Below, in pieces: positions 28,028 to 37,660 of a DNA stretch of 64,000 nucleotides; within the stretch, counting starts at the first letter, position 1; each line of letters starts with the position of its first letter. The stretch lies in the NCBI RefSeq assembly GCF_001014645.1, contig NZ_LASZ01000011.1, positions 62,001 through 126,000 of the forward strand. Reading direction: 5' to 3'. A model generated the notes under the pieces. It did not search any database, was not told the origin of the DNA, and saw nothing but the letters and a program-made list of their open reading frames with translations. The translations under genes and the position numbers were made by a program. Source of the DNA: Luteimonas sp. FCS-9 (lineage in GTDB: Bacteria > Pseudomonadota > Gammaproteobacteria > Xanthomonadales > Xanthomonadaceae).

Positions 28028-28057
28028 AACGAAAAGGCCCGCCGATGGCGGGCCTTT
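28028..28057 (-). terminator. Rho-independent terminator of the DUF1328 gene
   Basis: On the minus strand AAAGGCCCGCC-ATC-GGCGGGCCTTTT forms an 11-bp stem with a T-run, 33 bp after the DUF1328 stop and upstream of ubiJ. Confidence 0.88.
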
Positions 28058-28089
28058 CCGGATCATCCCACGATGATGCGGGCGGGTCG

Positions 28090-28248
28090 TCAGACCCCTC
28101 GTCCGCGCAGCATCGAGATGACGGCCAGGATCAGGAACACGACGAACAGGATCCAGGCGATATTGGTGGCGGCACCGGCCACGCCGCTGAAGCCGAGGAC
28201 ACCGGCGATGATGGCGACGACGAGGAAGATGACGGCATATCTGAGCAT
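28090..28248 (-). CDS. DUF1328 (YtjA-type) small membrane protein (52 aa)
   Basis: This gene is too short for most callers. The protein begins [16 protein letters not shown] and has two membrane helices separated by [14 protein letters not shown], then ends SMLRGRGV. This is the exact layout of DUF1328/YtjA proteins, which are small stress-associated membrane proteins of unknown function. AGGAGACC lies 6 bp before the ATG and a strong terminator follows, so it is transcribed on its own. Confidence 0.93.
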   Translation of the reverse strand: MLRYAVIFLVVAIIAGVLGFSGVAGAATNIAWILFVVFLILAVISMLRGRGV

Positions 28249-28317
28249 GGGTGGTCTCCTGTTTGGCTTCGGCCAGTAGCGGCTGCGGGGCTCACCGTAT
28301 GCCCGGTCAGGTCGCGA

Positions 28318-29325
28318 TCAGGTGATGGCTGGATGGGATTTCCACGATTCTTTCAGCCGGATGAGACCCTCGTGAAGGGTGACCGTGGGGCGGTATCCGA
28401 AGTCGCGCGTCGCCGGTGCCATGTCGTACCAGTGCGTGGTGCTCAGCTGCTCGGCGAGGAAGCGCGTCATCGGCGGCTCGCCCGACAGGCGCAGCAGCGG
28501 CCACAGCGTCTCGCACACAGCGCCGGCCGCGTACGCCGCGCGGAACGGGATCGTGCCGTGCACCTGCGGCGCGCCGGCCGCCTCGAGCAGCGCGTTGATG
28601 ATCCAGCGCACCGTTGTCGGTTCGCCGTTGCTGATGAAATACGCGCGTCCGGCGCAGGCCGCGCCCGGCGCCAGGTGCGCAAAGGCGTCGAAGTGCGCCT
28701 GCGCGGCGTTGTCGATGTAGGTGGTGTCGATGCGGTTCTCGCCGTCGCCGACGAAGCGCAGCCGGCCCGCGCGCGCGCGTTCGACCAGGCGCGGCAGCAG
28801 CTGCTGGTCGCCCGGGCCCCAGATCAGCCGCGGGCGCAGCGCGACCGTCGCCAGGTCCGGGCCGTTGGCGGCCAGCACGGCGCGTTCGGCGATCGCCTTG
28901 GTCGCCGCGTACGGCGCCTTGAAGCCCTCGCCGTAGGGCACGGTGTCGGCCGTGCCGCCCTGGACCGGATGGGTCGCGCGATGCGTGACGCTCGGCGTGG
29001 ACGTGTACACCAGCCGGCCGATGCCGTGCGCGCGGCAGGCGTCGAGCACGTGCTGCGTGCCGACGACGTTCGCCTGGTGGTAGCGCTCGTAGGCCCCCCA
29101 CGCACCGGCCTTGGCGGCGTTGTGGAAGATCGCGTCCATGCCGGCCGCCGCCGCGCGCACGGCCTCGCGGTCGGCGAGATCGCCGCGGATCTGGCGCACG
29201 CCCAGCGCCTCGAGCTCGGGATAGTGGCCGCGGTTGAAGCTGGCGACCGCATGGCCGCGCGCGACCAGGCCGCGGCACAGGGCCTGCCCGAGGAACCCGC
29301 CGCCGCCGGTGACCAGGATCTGCAT
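28318..29325 (-). CDS. oleD: 2-alkyl-3-oxoalkanoate reductase OleD (335 aa)
   Basis: The protein is an extended short-chain dehydrogenase with Rossmann motif VTGGGGFLG, the HNAAKAG and YTSTPSV segments, and the catalytic YAATKAIAE (YxxxK). Fold and length match the 3-beta-HSD/OleD class. In olefin synthesis OleD uses NADPH to reduce the beta-keto acid made by OleA to a beta-hydroxy acid. Specific assignment rests on the presence of oleC, oleA and oleB in the same 19 kb. Other epimerase-family roles cannot be excluded from sequence alone. Confidence 0.85.
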   Translation of the reverse strand: MQILVTGGGGFLGQALCRGLVARGHAVASFNRGHYPELEALGVRQIRGDLADREAVRAAAAGMDAIFHNAAKAGAWGAYERYHQANVVGTQHVLDACRAHGIGRLVYTSTPSVTHRATHPVQGGTADTVPYGEGFKAPYAATKAIAERAVLAANGPDLATVALRPRLIWGPGDQQLLPRLVERARAGRLRFVGDGENRIDTTYIDNAAQAHFDAFAHLAPGAACAGRAYFISNGEPTTVRWIINALLEAAGAPQVHGTIPFRAAYAAGAVCETLWPLLRLSGEPPMTRFLAEQLSTTHWYDMAPATRDFGYRPTVTLHEGLIRLKESWKSHPAIT

Positions 29326-29424
29326 GTCGCGCTCCGCGCTGTGGGGAGCGCACACGATAGCGGGCGCCCGCCGGCCTGGCGACGCGGCCCGGCGCAGCAC
29401 CTTGATCCACAACGGCTTCAGCAA

Positions 29425-29454
29425 ACTTCATCCGCAGACCAGGCACTTCATCCG
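29425..29454. repeat. Two identical 10-bp direct repeats, 20-bp period
   Basis: ACTTCATCCG occurs at 29425-29434 and 29445-29454, in the 170-bp region between divergent oleD and the serine hydrolase gene. This is a candidate tandem binding site for a regulator. Confidence 0.4.
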
Positions 29455-29495
29455 GCGCCGTGGTGGGCTGGCCGCTCCCCGAACGGAGTGTCCCG

Positions 29496-30602
29496 ATGCC
29501 CGCCCTGCCCCGCCTCGCCCTGCTCGCCGTCCTGCTCTGCCCATTGGCCACTGGGGCCACGCCGCCGCCCGCCCTCGACGATGGCTGGCCGGTCGCCGAT
29601 CCCGCCCGCCTGGGCTGGGACACGGCCCGGCTCGCCGCGCTGGACGCCGCGATCGCCGACGGCGCCGCGCCCGACACCACCAGCGTGCTGGTCGTGCACC
29701 ACGGTGCGCTGGTCCACGAGGCCTACTTCGGCGGCGCCGACCGCGCCACGCGGCACGACACCCGCTCGCTGACCAAGAGCGTGACCGCGCTGCTGGTGGG
29801 CGCGGCGGTCGACCGCGGCCTGGTCGCCGGCGTCGATGCGCCGGTGCTGGGCTTCTTCCGCGACCGCCGGCCGGCGCACCCGGGCGCGTTCAAGGACGCG
29901 ATCACCGTCGAGGACCTGCTGACGATGAGCGCGGCCTGGGAATGCGACGACAACAACGCGTTCTCGGCGGGCCACGAGGAGCGCATGTACCTGAGCGCGG
30001 ACTGGACCGGCTTCGCGCTCGACCTGCCCGAACGCGGCTACGCGCCGTGGCAGGCGCGGCCGGCCGACAGTCCGCACGGGCGCGCCTTCGCCTACTGCAC
30101 GGCCAACAGCCTACTGCTGGGCGCCATCGTCGAGCGGGCCAGCGGCATGCCGCTGGCGGATTTCGCGGGCGAGGCGCTGGAGCGGCCGCTGGGGATCGTG
30201 GACGCGGTCTGGAAGCGCGCATCGGAAGGCACCGGCATGGGCGGGGGCGGCACCGAGTACCGCAGCCGGGACCTCGCCCGGCTGGGCCAGCTGCTCGTCG
30301 ACGGTGGGCGCTGGCAGGGTCGCCGCGTGCTGTCGGCGCGCTGGATCGACGCGATGACGCAGGTGCGCGCTCGCACGCCGTTCGAGGCCGACTACGGCTA
30401 CCAGCTGTGGCGCTTTCCGTTCGCCGTCGACGGCCGCCGGCTGCACGCGTGGACGATGTCGGGCAATGGCGGCAACGCCGTGTTCGTCGTGCCCGAGGAA
30501 CGCCTGGTCGTGGTCGTGACCCGGACCCGCTACAACCGGCCCGGCATGCACGAGCAGACGCGCGCGCTGCTGTCGGACTACATCCTCAGCGCGCTGCCGT
30601 GA
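29496..30602 (+). CDS. Serine hydrolase, beta-lactamase/class C PBP-like (368 aa), secreted
   Basis: A signal peptide ends near PLATGA. The catalytic triad of the serine beta-lactamase fold is visible: SLTKS (SxxK), YCTAN (YxN) and the late SGNGGN in place of KTG/HxG. The GGGGTEYRSRDLARLG segment is typical of EstB/6-aminohexanoate-dimer hydrolase-like members. It may be an esterase or D-aminopeptidase rather than a resistance enzyme. It overlaps the convergent regulator gene by 17 bp and splits oleD from oleC. GGAG precedes the ATG. Confidence 0.85.
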   Translation: MPALPRLALLAVLLCPLATGATPPPALDDGWPVADPARLGWDTARLAALDAAIADGAAPDTTSVLVVHHGALVHEAYFGGADRATRHDTRSLTKSVTALLVGAAVDRGLVAGVDAPVLGFFRDRRPAHPGAFKDAITVEDLLTMSAAWECDDNNAFSAGHEERMYLSADWTGFALDLPERGYAPWQARPADSPHGRAFAYCTANSLLLGAIVERASGMPLADFAGEALERPLGIVDAVWKRASEGTGMGGGGTEYRSRDLARLGQLLVDGGRWQGRRVLSARWIDAMTQVRARTPFEADYGYQLWRFPFAVDGRRLHAWTMSGNGGNAVFVVPEERLVVVVTRTRYNRPGMHEQTRALLSDYILSALP

Positions 30603-32152
30603 CTGCGAGCGCGTCGGGCGGCAGCGCGCCAGCCATGCGCACCTGCGCGCGGTCGGCCGCGACCGCCGCATCGATCCGGGCCAGCGCCGCGGCAAAGCCG
30701 GGCTCGCCGCGCAGGTCCGCGAACAGCGGGGAGACCCGCAGGTAGTGCGCATCGCGATGGCCGGCCGCCACCGCGGCGTCGAGCGCATCGAGCGCCGCGG
30801 CGCGGTCGCCCGCCAGCGACGCCAGCAATGCGGCATCGAGCCCGTCGACCGGGTCGCCGCCGGCCGCCAGCCCCGCACGCAGCCGGGCGATGCGTGCGCG
30901 CAGCGCCGGGACCGACGGCCGCGGCGCGGCGCCGGCGATCCACGCGACCGTCGCCGGCAGGCTGGCATGCGGCTTGAGGGCACGCGCACGTTGCGCCGCG
31001 CGCCGCGCGGCCTCGACATCGCCCCGCCCCAATGCCAGCTCGGCGGCCAGCAGGTGCAGTCCCGCATGGTCGGTACCGCGCGCGAGCGCTTCGTCCAGCG
31101 CCGCCTGCGCCTCGCCGCTGCGCCCGTGCCGGAACAGGAAGCTCGGCCAGGCGAGGTTGGAGAACACGTTGTCGGGATAGAGCTGGAAGCTGCGCCGGTA
31201 GCGCGCCTCGGCCGCGGCGGCGTAGCCGAGCAGGTCGAGGTCGGAGGCGAGCTGCAGCGCCAGGAAGCGCACCGCGTCGGGGCGACGCACGGCGAGATTG
31301 GCGGCCAGCGATTCGGCTAGGCGCCCCTGGCGCGCGTACAGGTACGCGGCTGGCGTCGGCGCCGGGGTCGAGGATCAGCGCATGCTCATAGCCGGCGAGC
31401 GCGACGTCCACCTTGCCACGGCAGTCGTGCGCGTAGGCCAGCGCCGCGTGCGCGGCCGCCAGGCGCGGTTGCCGCGCGATCGCCGCCTCGGCCAGCGCCT
31501 GCGCGCGATCGGCATCGTCGATGCCGCCGCCGTACAGGCACAGCCGCGCGGCATGCGCGCGGGCCAGGCCGACCAGCGCCCGCACGTCGTCAGGGGCCTC
31601 GTGCAGCCGCTGGCGATACAGCGCGAGCGCGCGTGCGTTGTTCTCGCGCTGGCCGATGCCGGCGTAGTAGTCGGCGCGTTGCAGCAGGGGCGCGTCCGGC
31701 GCGGCGGTCCGCGGCCAGGCCCACCACGCGATCGCCGCCAGCGCGGGCAGCAGCGCCAGCGCCGCGACGGCGGCCGGTGTCTTCCAGCGGGCCACGCGCA
31801 CCGACGACGGGTCGTCCGCGCACGGCACGCTGCACAGTTGGTAGCCGCGGCCGCGCACCGAGCGCAGGTAGCGCGCGCGGCGCCCGTCGTCGCCGAGCGC
31901 CTGGCGCAGCAGGCGCACGCGCTGGGTGACGGTGTCCTCGCCGACGATCGCCGGCGCCCAGACCTGCGCGATCAGTTCGTCGAAACCGACAACCCGCGTC
32001 CCCTGCGCCAGCAGGTAGTGCAGCAGCCGGAAGCTGAGCCCCGACACGTCCAGCGCCTGGCCGTCGTCGCGCACCACGCGCTGCCGGGCCACGTCGATGC
32101 GCAGGTCGTCGAGACGATAGTGCGCAGGCGACGCGGCAGCCGGCTCAGACAC
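30586..32152 (-). pseudogene. Membrane-bound winged-helix regulator with TPR-like domain, frameshifted
   Basis: A GTG start at 32152 overlaps the oleC stop by 8 bases. Residues 1-110 form an OmpR/CadC-type winged helix (LSFRLLHYLLAQ, TVTQRVRLLRQALGDD, RYLRSVRGRGYQL). A single membrane helix near 125-145 (VAALALLPALAAIAWWAWP) and periplasmic TPR-like repeats follow, the ToxR/CadC layout. Near 31346-31353 the frame breaks. Before it the protein reads ALILDPGADAS; after it, one base out of register, it continues as AYLYARQGRLAESL down to a TGA at 30586. Removing one G of the plus-strand GCGG at 31346-31349 restores a single protein of about 520 residues. It could be a real mutation or a sequence error. 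Confidence 0.75.
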
Positions 32153-33812
32153 GTGTGGCGGCCCACGCGGCCAGCGTCTCGCGGCCGATCTTGGCGTTGT
32201 GGCGGATGTCGACCGGGAAGCGCGGATGGAACAGCACCGTCGCGATGCCGGCGGTGTGCACGAAACCGGCGCCGATGTGCCGCAGCTCGTCGGCGATGCG
32301 CGGGTGTTCGGCCTTGCCCACGCCCGGGCGCAGCTCCACGCACAGCACCGGCGCCTGGTGGCCGGCGGGCCCGACGCCGACCAGCGCGGTGCGCGCGACG
32401 TCGGGATGCACGTTGAACACCGGCTCGACCTGCTCGGTGCACAGCGTGCCGGTCGCGGTGACGACGCGATGGCCCTTGCGGCCGCAGAACCACAGCCGGC
32501 CCCCGCCGTCGAAATAGCCCAGGTCGCCCATGCGGTGGACGATGCGCACGCTGCCGTCGGGCCGGGTCTCGGCGATCTTCGCCAGCCGGGTCTGCGCCTC
32601 GCGGCCGAAGTACATGTCGGTCGCGGTGGGCCCGGCGACGGTGATCTCGCCGACCTGCCCGCCCTGCACCTGCAGCGCGTCGGACCATTCGGCGATCGCG
32701 GCATCGTCGACGCGGATGATGCGCACCTCGTTGGGCGGCACCGGCCGGCCGACGCAGGTCCCCGCGCCCTGCTCGGTGCGTGTGCGCAGCGCCAGCAGTT
32801 CGCGGCCTTCGACGACCGCGACCGGCAGGCACTCGGTGGCGCCGTAGGGCGTCCACAGCGAGGCCTCGGGCGGCAGCAGACCGAGCATCGTCGCCACGAC
32901 GTCCGGCGGCACCGGCGCGCCGGCCGAGGTCACCCGCCGCACGCCCGGCAGCGGCGCGCCGTGCTCGGCGAGCACGCGCATCAGCGCCGGCGATCCGAAC
33001 AGCTGGTCGACGCCGAAGCGCGCGATGGCCGCATGCAGCTTGCGCGGGTCGGCGCTCGCCGGGCGGGTCGGGTCCATGTCCGGGACGATCGAGGTCAGGC
33101 CCAGCGCCGGGTCGAACAGCGCGAACGGCGGGAACGTCGGCAGATCGACGCCGCCGGCCGGGATGCCGAACGCGTCGCGCAGCATCGCGATCTGCGCGAC
33201 GAAGTGGCGGTGCCGGTAGACCACGCCCTTGGGCACGCCGGTCGAGCCGCTGGTGAACAGGATCGCGGCGACCTCGTCGGCGGCCGTCGCCGCGAGTTGC
33301 GGCCCGGCGCCGGCCCCGTCGCGCTCGACCTGGGCCAGCGTCGCTTCGGCCAGCAGGGCGCGGCGGCCGGTGGTGATGCGCACCGTCGCCGAGCGCGCCC
33401 AGCCCAGCAGCACGCGCGCCGCGTGCGCCAGCGGGATGCCGACGAAGGCCTGCGCGCGCGCCTCGTCCAGGCACTGGCGCAGCGCGCGCCGGTCGATGCC
33501 CGGATCGACCAGCACCGGCACCGCGCCGGCCTTGAACAGCGCGAACATCAGCAGGAAGAACTCGGGGCTCGGCCGCACCATCAGCACCGTGCGGGTGCCG
33601 CGGACGATGCCGCGCGCGGCCAGGCCCGCGGCGACCGCGTCGCTGCGCGCGTCGAGCGCGGCGTAGCTGAGCGCATGCGCATCGCTGTAGCCCCCGTCGG
33701 GGCCGGGGCAGCGCAGCGCGATCTGCGCCGGGCGTTCGCGCGCCAGGCGCGGCAGCGCGGCGGCGATGTTGACCGCCTCGGCGGCGGGACGGGGGTCGGC
33801 AGGGTGCGTCAT
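32145..33812 (-). CDS. oleC: Beta-lactone synthetase OleC, AMP-ligase fold (555 aa)
   Basis: This is an ANL superfamily protein with P-loop LFTSGSTGVPKGVVYRH, core YGATE region (TPYGATECLPVA), GDLGYFDGGGRLWFCGRKGHRV hinge and a late lysine in NAKIGRETL. The PKGV-YRHRHF form, and the length near 550, are typical of OleC, which adenylates the beta-hydroxy acid and closes it to a beta-lactone. Start ATG at 33812. Its stop overlaps the GTG of the regulator, so the two were probably co-translated. Confidence 0.9.
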   Translation of the reverse strand: MTHPADPRPAAEAVNIAAALPRLARERPAQIALRCPGPDGGYSDAHALSYAALDARSDAVAAGLAARGIVRGTRTVLMVRPSPEFFLLMFALFKAGAVPVLVDPGIDRRALRQCLDEARAQAFVGIPLAHAARVLLGWARSATVRITTGRRALLAEATLAQVERDGAGAGPQLAATAADEVAAILFTSGSTGVPKGVVYRHRHFVAQIAMLRDAFGIPAGGVDLPTFPPFALFDPALGLTSIVPDMDPTRPASADPRKLHAAIARFGVDQLFGSPALMRVLAEHGAPLPGVRRVTSAGAPVPPDVVATMLGLLPPEASLWTPYGATECLPVAVVEGRELLALRTRTEQGAGTCVGRPVPPNEVRIIRVDDAAIAEWSDALQVQGGQVGEITVAGPTATDMYFGREAQTRLAKIAETRPDGSVRIVHRMGDLGYFDGGGRLWFCGRKGHRVVTATGTLCTEQVEPVFNVHPDVARTALVGVGPAGHQAPVLCVELRPGVGKAEHPRIADELRHIGAGFVHTAGIATVLFHPRFPVDIRHNAKIGRETLAAWAATRV

Positions 33813-33895
33813 CGCCGACAGGATACCGGCGCACCGCGCCCGGCCGGCAGGCGTTGCGGCTACGATGCGCGCAGTCCCGTCGCCTGGAAACGCCG

Positions 33896-34327
33896 ATGCG
33901 CGCGATCCGCCGCCCCGCCCTGCCGCTGCTGGTCCTGCTCGTGACGCTGTTGTTCGCGGCCGGCGGCTGCGCCAGCAGCGGCAAGCAGCGCAGCGCGCTC
34001 GAACGGGCGCAGGTCGCCTGGTCGAGCGCGATCCGCTGGAACGACGTCGAGGGCGCCTGGCAGCTGGTCGACCCGGAGGTGCGCGCCGAGCGGCCGATGG
34101 GCGAGCTCGCATTCGCCCGCTACGCCCAGTTGCAGGTCACCGGCTACCGCGAGCTCGGCGCCCAGGCCGACCCGGCCGAGGCGCTGCGCGAGATCGAGGT
34201 CCGCGTGGTCAACCGCCACTCGATGGCCGAACGCACGCTGCGCCACACCGAGCGCTGGCGTTGGGACGCCGCGGCCGGCACCTGGTGGAACGTCAGCGGC
34301 CTGCCCGACTTCTGGGCCGGCGAATAG
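33896..34327 (+). CDS. Lipoprotein of unknown function (143 aa)
   Basis: A signal peptide with lipobox FAAGGC is followed by a small helical/beta domain starting with SALERAQVAWSSAIRWND. The NTF2-like character (RWNDVEGAWQLVDPE, ERWRWDAAAGTWWNV) is suggestive only. Divergent from oleC with 83 bp between the start codons. Similar lipoproteins are common in Xanthomonadaceae, but the family name is not known to me. Confidence 0.65.
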   Translation: MRAIRRPALPLLVLLVTLLFAAGGCASSGKQRSALERAQVAWSSAIRWNDVEGAWQLVDPEVRAERPMGELAFARYAQLQVTGYRELGAQADPAEALREIEVRVVNRHSMAERTLRHTERWRWDAAAGTWWNVSGLPDFWAGE

Positions 34328-34460
34328 CCGCGCCGTACCGCGCGGTCGCTCGCCCCGGCCCCGCCGCCCCGCCCGGCCCGGCCGCCGATCGCGGCGGCCG
34401 GTGGTGCGCCCGGCGCGGTGTGCGACAATCGCCGCCCGCTGACGCTGCGCGAATCGTGTC

Positions 34461-34898
34461 GTGAACTTCGAAGAACTGCTGGCCTTCCTGGGCCGAAACC
34501 AGATGCTGTCGCTGATCCTCGCCGTGCTGACGGTGGCGATCGTCTTCAACGAGATCTCGCGGTTGTTCCGCGGGTTCAAGGCCCTGCGGCCGGCGGAGCT
34601 GACCGCGCTGGTGAACCGCGACAACGCGCTGGTCGTCGACCTGCGCCCGAGCGCCGACTTCGGCAAGGGCCACATCCCCGGCGCGAAGAACGTGCAGATG
34701 AGCCAGTTCGATCCGGAGAGCAAGCAGCTCTCGGCGGCCAAGGCGCTGCCGGTCGTGCTGGTGTGCAAGACCGGCGGCACCGCCGGCGATGCCGCCAAGC
34801 GCCTGAAGAAGGCCGGCTTCCAGAACGTCTACGTGCTCGACGGCGGCATCGCCGGCTGGCAGCAGGCCGACCTGCCGCTGGTCAAGGGCCGCGGCTGA
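34461..34898 (+). CDS. Membrane-anchored rhodanese-like sulfurtransferase (145 aa)
   Basis: An N-terminal membrane helix ([15 protein letters not shown]) is followed by a single rhodanese domain with [19 protein letters not shown] and the active Cys in [14 protein letters not shown]. This corresponds to YibN of E. coli, which also lies just upstream of secB. GTG start at 34461, supported by the family N-terminus. Thiosulfate or persulfide transfer is expected; substrate unknown. Confidence 0.88.
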   Translation: MNFEELLAFLGRNQMLSLILAVLTVAIVFNEISRLFRGFKALRPAELTALVNRDNALVVDLRPSADFGKGHIPGAKNVQMSQFDPESKQLSAAKALPVVLVCKTGGTAGDAAKRLKKAGFQNVYVLDGGIAGWQQADLPLVKGRG

Positions 34899-34969
34899 AG
34901 GCCGGCCGCCATCCGCAGGTGCCATAATTGGCGATCCGCCTCATCACCCTCATCGCTGGAGTCGATCCC

Positions 34970-35500
34970 ATGTCCGAAGAACAGGCCAACAACGGCGCCA
35001 ATGGCGCAACTCCGGCGCAGCCGGCCGGCGCGCAGTTCAGCGTCGAGAAGATCTACGTCAAGGACGTCTCGTTCGAGTCGCCCAAGGCCCCGCAGATCTT
35101 CAACGAGCAGGCCCAGCCGCAGCTCAACATGAACCTCAACCAGAGCGTGCAGCGCGTGGGCGACAACGCCTACGAGGTCGTGCTGGCGATCACGCTGACC
35201 TGCACGGTCGGCGAAGGCGACAACAACACCGTCTACGTCGCCGAGGTCAAGCAGGCCGGCGTGTTCGGCCTGTCCGGCTTCGACGGCAACACCCTCGACG
35301 CGCTGCTGGGCACGCAGTGCCCGAACGTGCTCTACCCCTACGCCCGCCAGCTGATCGGCGACCTGATCCAGGCCGGCGGCTTCCCGCCGTTCCTGCTGCA
35401 GCCGATCAACTTCGACGCGCTCTACGCCGAGGGCCTGCGTCAGCGCGGCAGCCAGCAGGCCGCCGGCCAGCCGACGACCGACCAGATCGGCAACGCCTGA
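34970..35500 (+). CDS. secB: Protein-export chaperone SecB (176 aa)
   Basis: SecB family sequence throughout: [39 protein letters not shown], and the conserved LFPYAR-type segment as [21 protein letters not shown]. The homotetramer keeps preproteins unfolded and hands them to SecA. CTGGAG precedes the ATG; gpsA starts 2 bp after the stop. Confidence 0.97.
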   Translation: MSEEQANNGANGATPAQPAGAQFSVEKIYVKDVSFESPKAPQIFNEQAQPQLNMNLNQSVQRVGDNAYEVVLAITLTCTVGEGDNNTVYVAEVKQAGVFGLSGFDGNTLDALLGTQCPNVLYPYARQLIGDLIQAGGFPPFLLQPINFDALYAEGLRQRGSQQAAGQPTTDQIGNA

Positions 35501-35502
35501 GC

Positions 35503-36525
35503 GTGACCGACCGCGCGACTGCCGTCGCGGTGCTGGGCGCGGGCTCCTGGGGGACCGCGCTCGCCTCGCTGATCGCCCGCAACGGCCATCCCACCACGCT
35601 GTGGGGCCGTGACGCGGCGACGGTCGAGGCGATCGACCAGCGCCACGAGAATCCGCGCTACCTGCCCGGCATCCCGTTGCCGGACGGCCTGCGGGCGACC
35701 ACCGACCTCGCCCGCGCACTCGACGGCGCCGGGCTGATCCTCGTCGTGGTGCCTTCGCACGCATTCCGCGAGACGCTGGCCGAGCTGGCGCCGCTGCGCC
35801 CGGCCGGCGTCGGCATCTCGTGGGCGACCAAGGGCTTCGAGCCCGGGTCGGGCCGGTTCCTGCACGAGGTCGCCGGCGCACTGGTCGGCGACGACGTGCC
35901 GCTGGCCGTGGTCACCGGGCCGTCGTTCGCCAAGGAAGTCGCCTCCGGACTGCCGACCGCGGTGACCGTGCAGTCCGAGGACGAGGATTTCGCCCGCAGC
36001 GTCGCCGACGTGCTGCACGGGCCGAGCTTTCGCGCCTACACCGGCACCGACATGCGCGGCGCCGAGCTCGGCGGCGCGATGAAGAACGTGCTGGCCGTCG
36101 CCACCGGCGCGGCCGACGGCATGGAGCTGGGCCTCAACGCCCGCACCGGCCTGATCACGCGCGGCCTCAACGAGATGCTGCGGCTCAACCGCGCGATCGG
36201 CGGCCGGCCGGAGACGCTGATGGGCCTGGCCGGCCTCGGCGACCTGGTGCTGACGTGTTCGGGCGACCTGTCGCGCAACCGCCGGCTGGGCCTGGCGCTG
36301 GGCCGCGGCGAACGACTCGAGGACGCGGTGCGCGCGATCGGCCAGGTGGTCGAATCGGTGCAGACCGCCGATGAGGTCATGCGGCTGGCGAACCGTCACG
36401 AGATCGAATTGCCGATCTCGAGCAACGTCCAGGCCGTGCTGCACGGCGAGATCAGCCCTGCCGAAGGCCTCGCCCGGCTGATGGCCCGCGAGCGCAAGCC
36501 CGAGTACACCGGGGCGCTGTTCTGA
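35503..36525 (+). CDS. gpsA: Glycerol-3-phosphate dehydrogenase [NAD(P)+] (340 aa)
   Basis: The GxGxxG motif [21 protein letters not shown], the [10 protein letters not shown] active region and the catalytic Lys in [13 protein letters not shown] are present, with the [13 protein letters not shown]-terminal domain. Reduces dihydroxyacetone phosphate to sn-glycerol 3-phosphate for phospholipids. GTG start 2 bp after secB, a conserved secB-gpsA pair. Confidence 0.96.
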   Translation: MTDRATAVAVLGAGSWGTALASLIARNGHPTTLWGRDAATVEAIDQRHENPRYLPGIPLPDGLRATTDLARALDGAGLILVVVPSHAFRETLAELAPLRPAGVGISWATKGFEPGSGRFLHEVAGALVGDDVPLAVVTGPSFAKEVASGLPTAVTVQSEDEDFARSVADVLHGPSFRAYTGTDMRGAELGGAMKNVLAVATGAADGMELGLNARTGLITRGLNEMLRLNRAIGGRPETLMGLAGLGDLVLTCSGDLSRNRRLGLALGRGERLEDAVRAIGQVVESVQTADEVMRLANRHEIELPISSNVQAVLHGEISPAEGLARLMARERKPEYTGALF

Positions 36526-36622
36526 CAGGCATCCCCTGCGGATCGCAGGGTGCATCAACGCGGCGCCCGGCCGCTCGATCGCGTTCGCGGGCCCCAGTAA
36601 TCAGGCTCTTCCGCACACCGCA

Positions 36623-36695
36623 CCCGTAGGCGCGCGCTTGCGCGCGATGGGCGGTCTCGGGAATGCCATTTCGCGCGCGAGCGCGCTCCTACGGG
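36623..36695. repeat. REP-like palindrome, copy 2 (73 bp)
   Basis: CCCGTAGGCGCGCGCTTGCGCGCGA and TCGCGCGCGAGCGCGCTCCTACGGG are inverted around about 23 bases. It sits between the converging gpsA and ax21 genes, in a 316-bp region that otherwise holds only the ax21 terminator. Confidence 0.88.
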
Positions 36696-36748
36696 AGAGA
36701 TGTCGGCAGCTTGCGCGAACGCGCGCATCGCCCGTACCGGCGCGCAAC

Positions 36749-36773
36749 AAAAAACCCGGCCGTTTCCGGCCGG
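36749..36773 (-). terminator. Rho-independent terminator of the Ax21-family gene
   Basis: On the minus strand CCGGCCG-GAAA-CGGCCGG is followed by GTTTTTTG. It lies 69 bp past the stop of the 36842-37420 gene. Confidence 0.88.
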
Positions 36774-36841
36774 ATCGGTGCGACATCCAGTGGGAGAGAG
36801 GGGACGCGCCGGGGGAGCGCGGACCGGATGCCGCGGGGGAC

Positions 36842-37420
36842 CTACCAGCTCAGCCGCGGGCCGACGAACCACTGCACGTCGCCACCCTTGATGAGCTTGA
36901 CGTCGCCGGCGACGCCGACGTTCGGGTTGAACTTCCACTGCGCGCCGAGGCGACCGTAGAACTCGCTGTCGATGCCGCGGTCGTAATCCTCGTAGCCGAC
37001 CAGCGCATAGCCTTCGAGTGCCGGCAGCAGCGCGCTGCGCGCGCCCACTTCGACCGCGTAACCATCGGCGTCCAGCCCCTGGCCGAAATCGATGCTCTGG
37101 TAGGCGACGCGGGTCAGCAGGTCGGTGTTGGGCGACAGCTCGTGGTTGTAGCCCAGGCCCAGGCGCCACTGGTCGCGGTCGCGGTGCACGTTGTCGATGC
37201 TCTCGCGGGTGTAGTCGCCGAAAGCGTGGAAGTTGGGGTGGAACGCGGCGGCGCCGCGGATCGACCAGCCGTCGGAATCGACGTCGCGGTTGACCGGGGC
37301 GATGTCGGCCTTGCTGGCCGAATAGCCGCCTTCGATATAGGTGTAGGACAAACCCTCGGCCGCGTTGGCGGCGAACGGCAGGGCGGCGGCCAGGGCCGCG
37401 ATCGACAGGATGCGCTTCAT
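36842..37420 (-). CDS. ax21: Ax21-family outer-membrane beta-barrel protein (192 aa)
   Basis: A clean signal peptide (MKRILSIAALAAALPFAANA) precedes a small beta-barrel: SYTYIEGGYS, GWSIRGAAAFHPNFHAFGDY, and alternating strands to the terminal WFVGPRLSW with a C-terminal aromatic residue. This matches Ax21 of Xanthomonas and its relatives. An early claim that Ax21 is a quorum signal and plant immune elicitor was withdrawn, so the function should be left open; it is exported in outer-membrane vesicles. Own promoter and terminator. It interrupts the gpsA-trmL neighbourhood. Confidence 0.85.
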   Translation of the reverse strand: MKRILSIAALAAALPFAANAAEGLSYTYIEGGYSASKADIAPVNRDVDSDGWSIRGAAAFHPNFHAFGDYTRESIDNVHRDRDQWRLGLGYNHELSPNTDLLTRVAYQSIDFGQGLDADGYAVEVGARSALLPALEGYALVGYEDYDRGIDSEFYGRLGAQWKFNPNVGVAGDVKLIKGGDVQWFVGPRLSW

Positions 37421-37660
37421 TGGGGGGAACTCTCTCTCTCGGGAACGGGACAGCTGTTTCTTGGATGCTTGTAGGTCACGCACCGACGCGCATGCGCATC
37501 GGAAAGGGGCCGGCCCGGGTGGCTGGGAGGGGATGGCGCTTCGAGGGGAGGGGAAGCACGACCACCCGGGCCGGTCGTCGCATCCTCGGCCGGAAGCCTG
37601 GAACCCTCGCTGAATATTGAACTTGGCGGTACAGGAACTTTTCGCCCCGCATTCAGTCCG

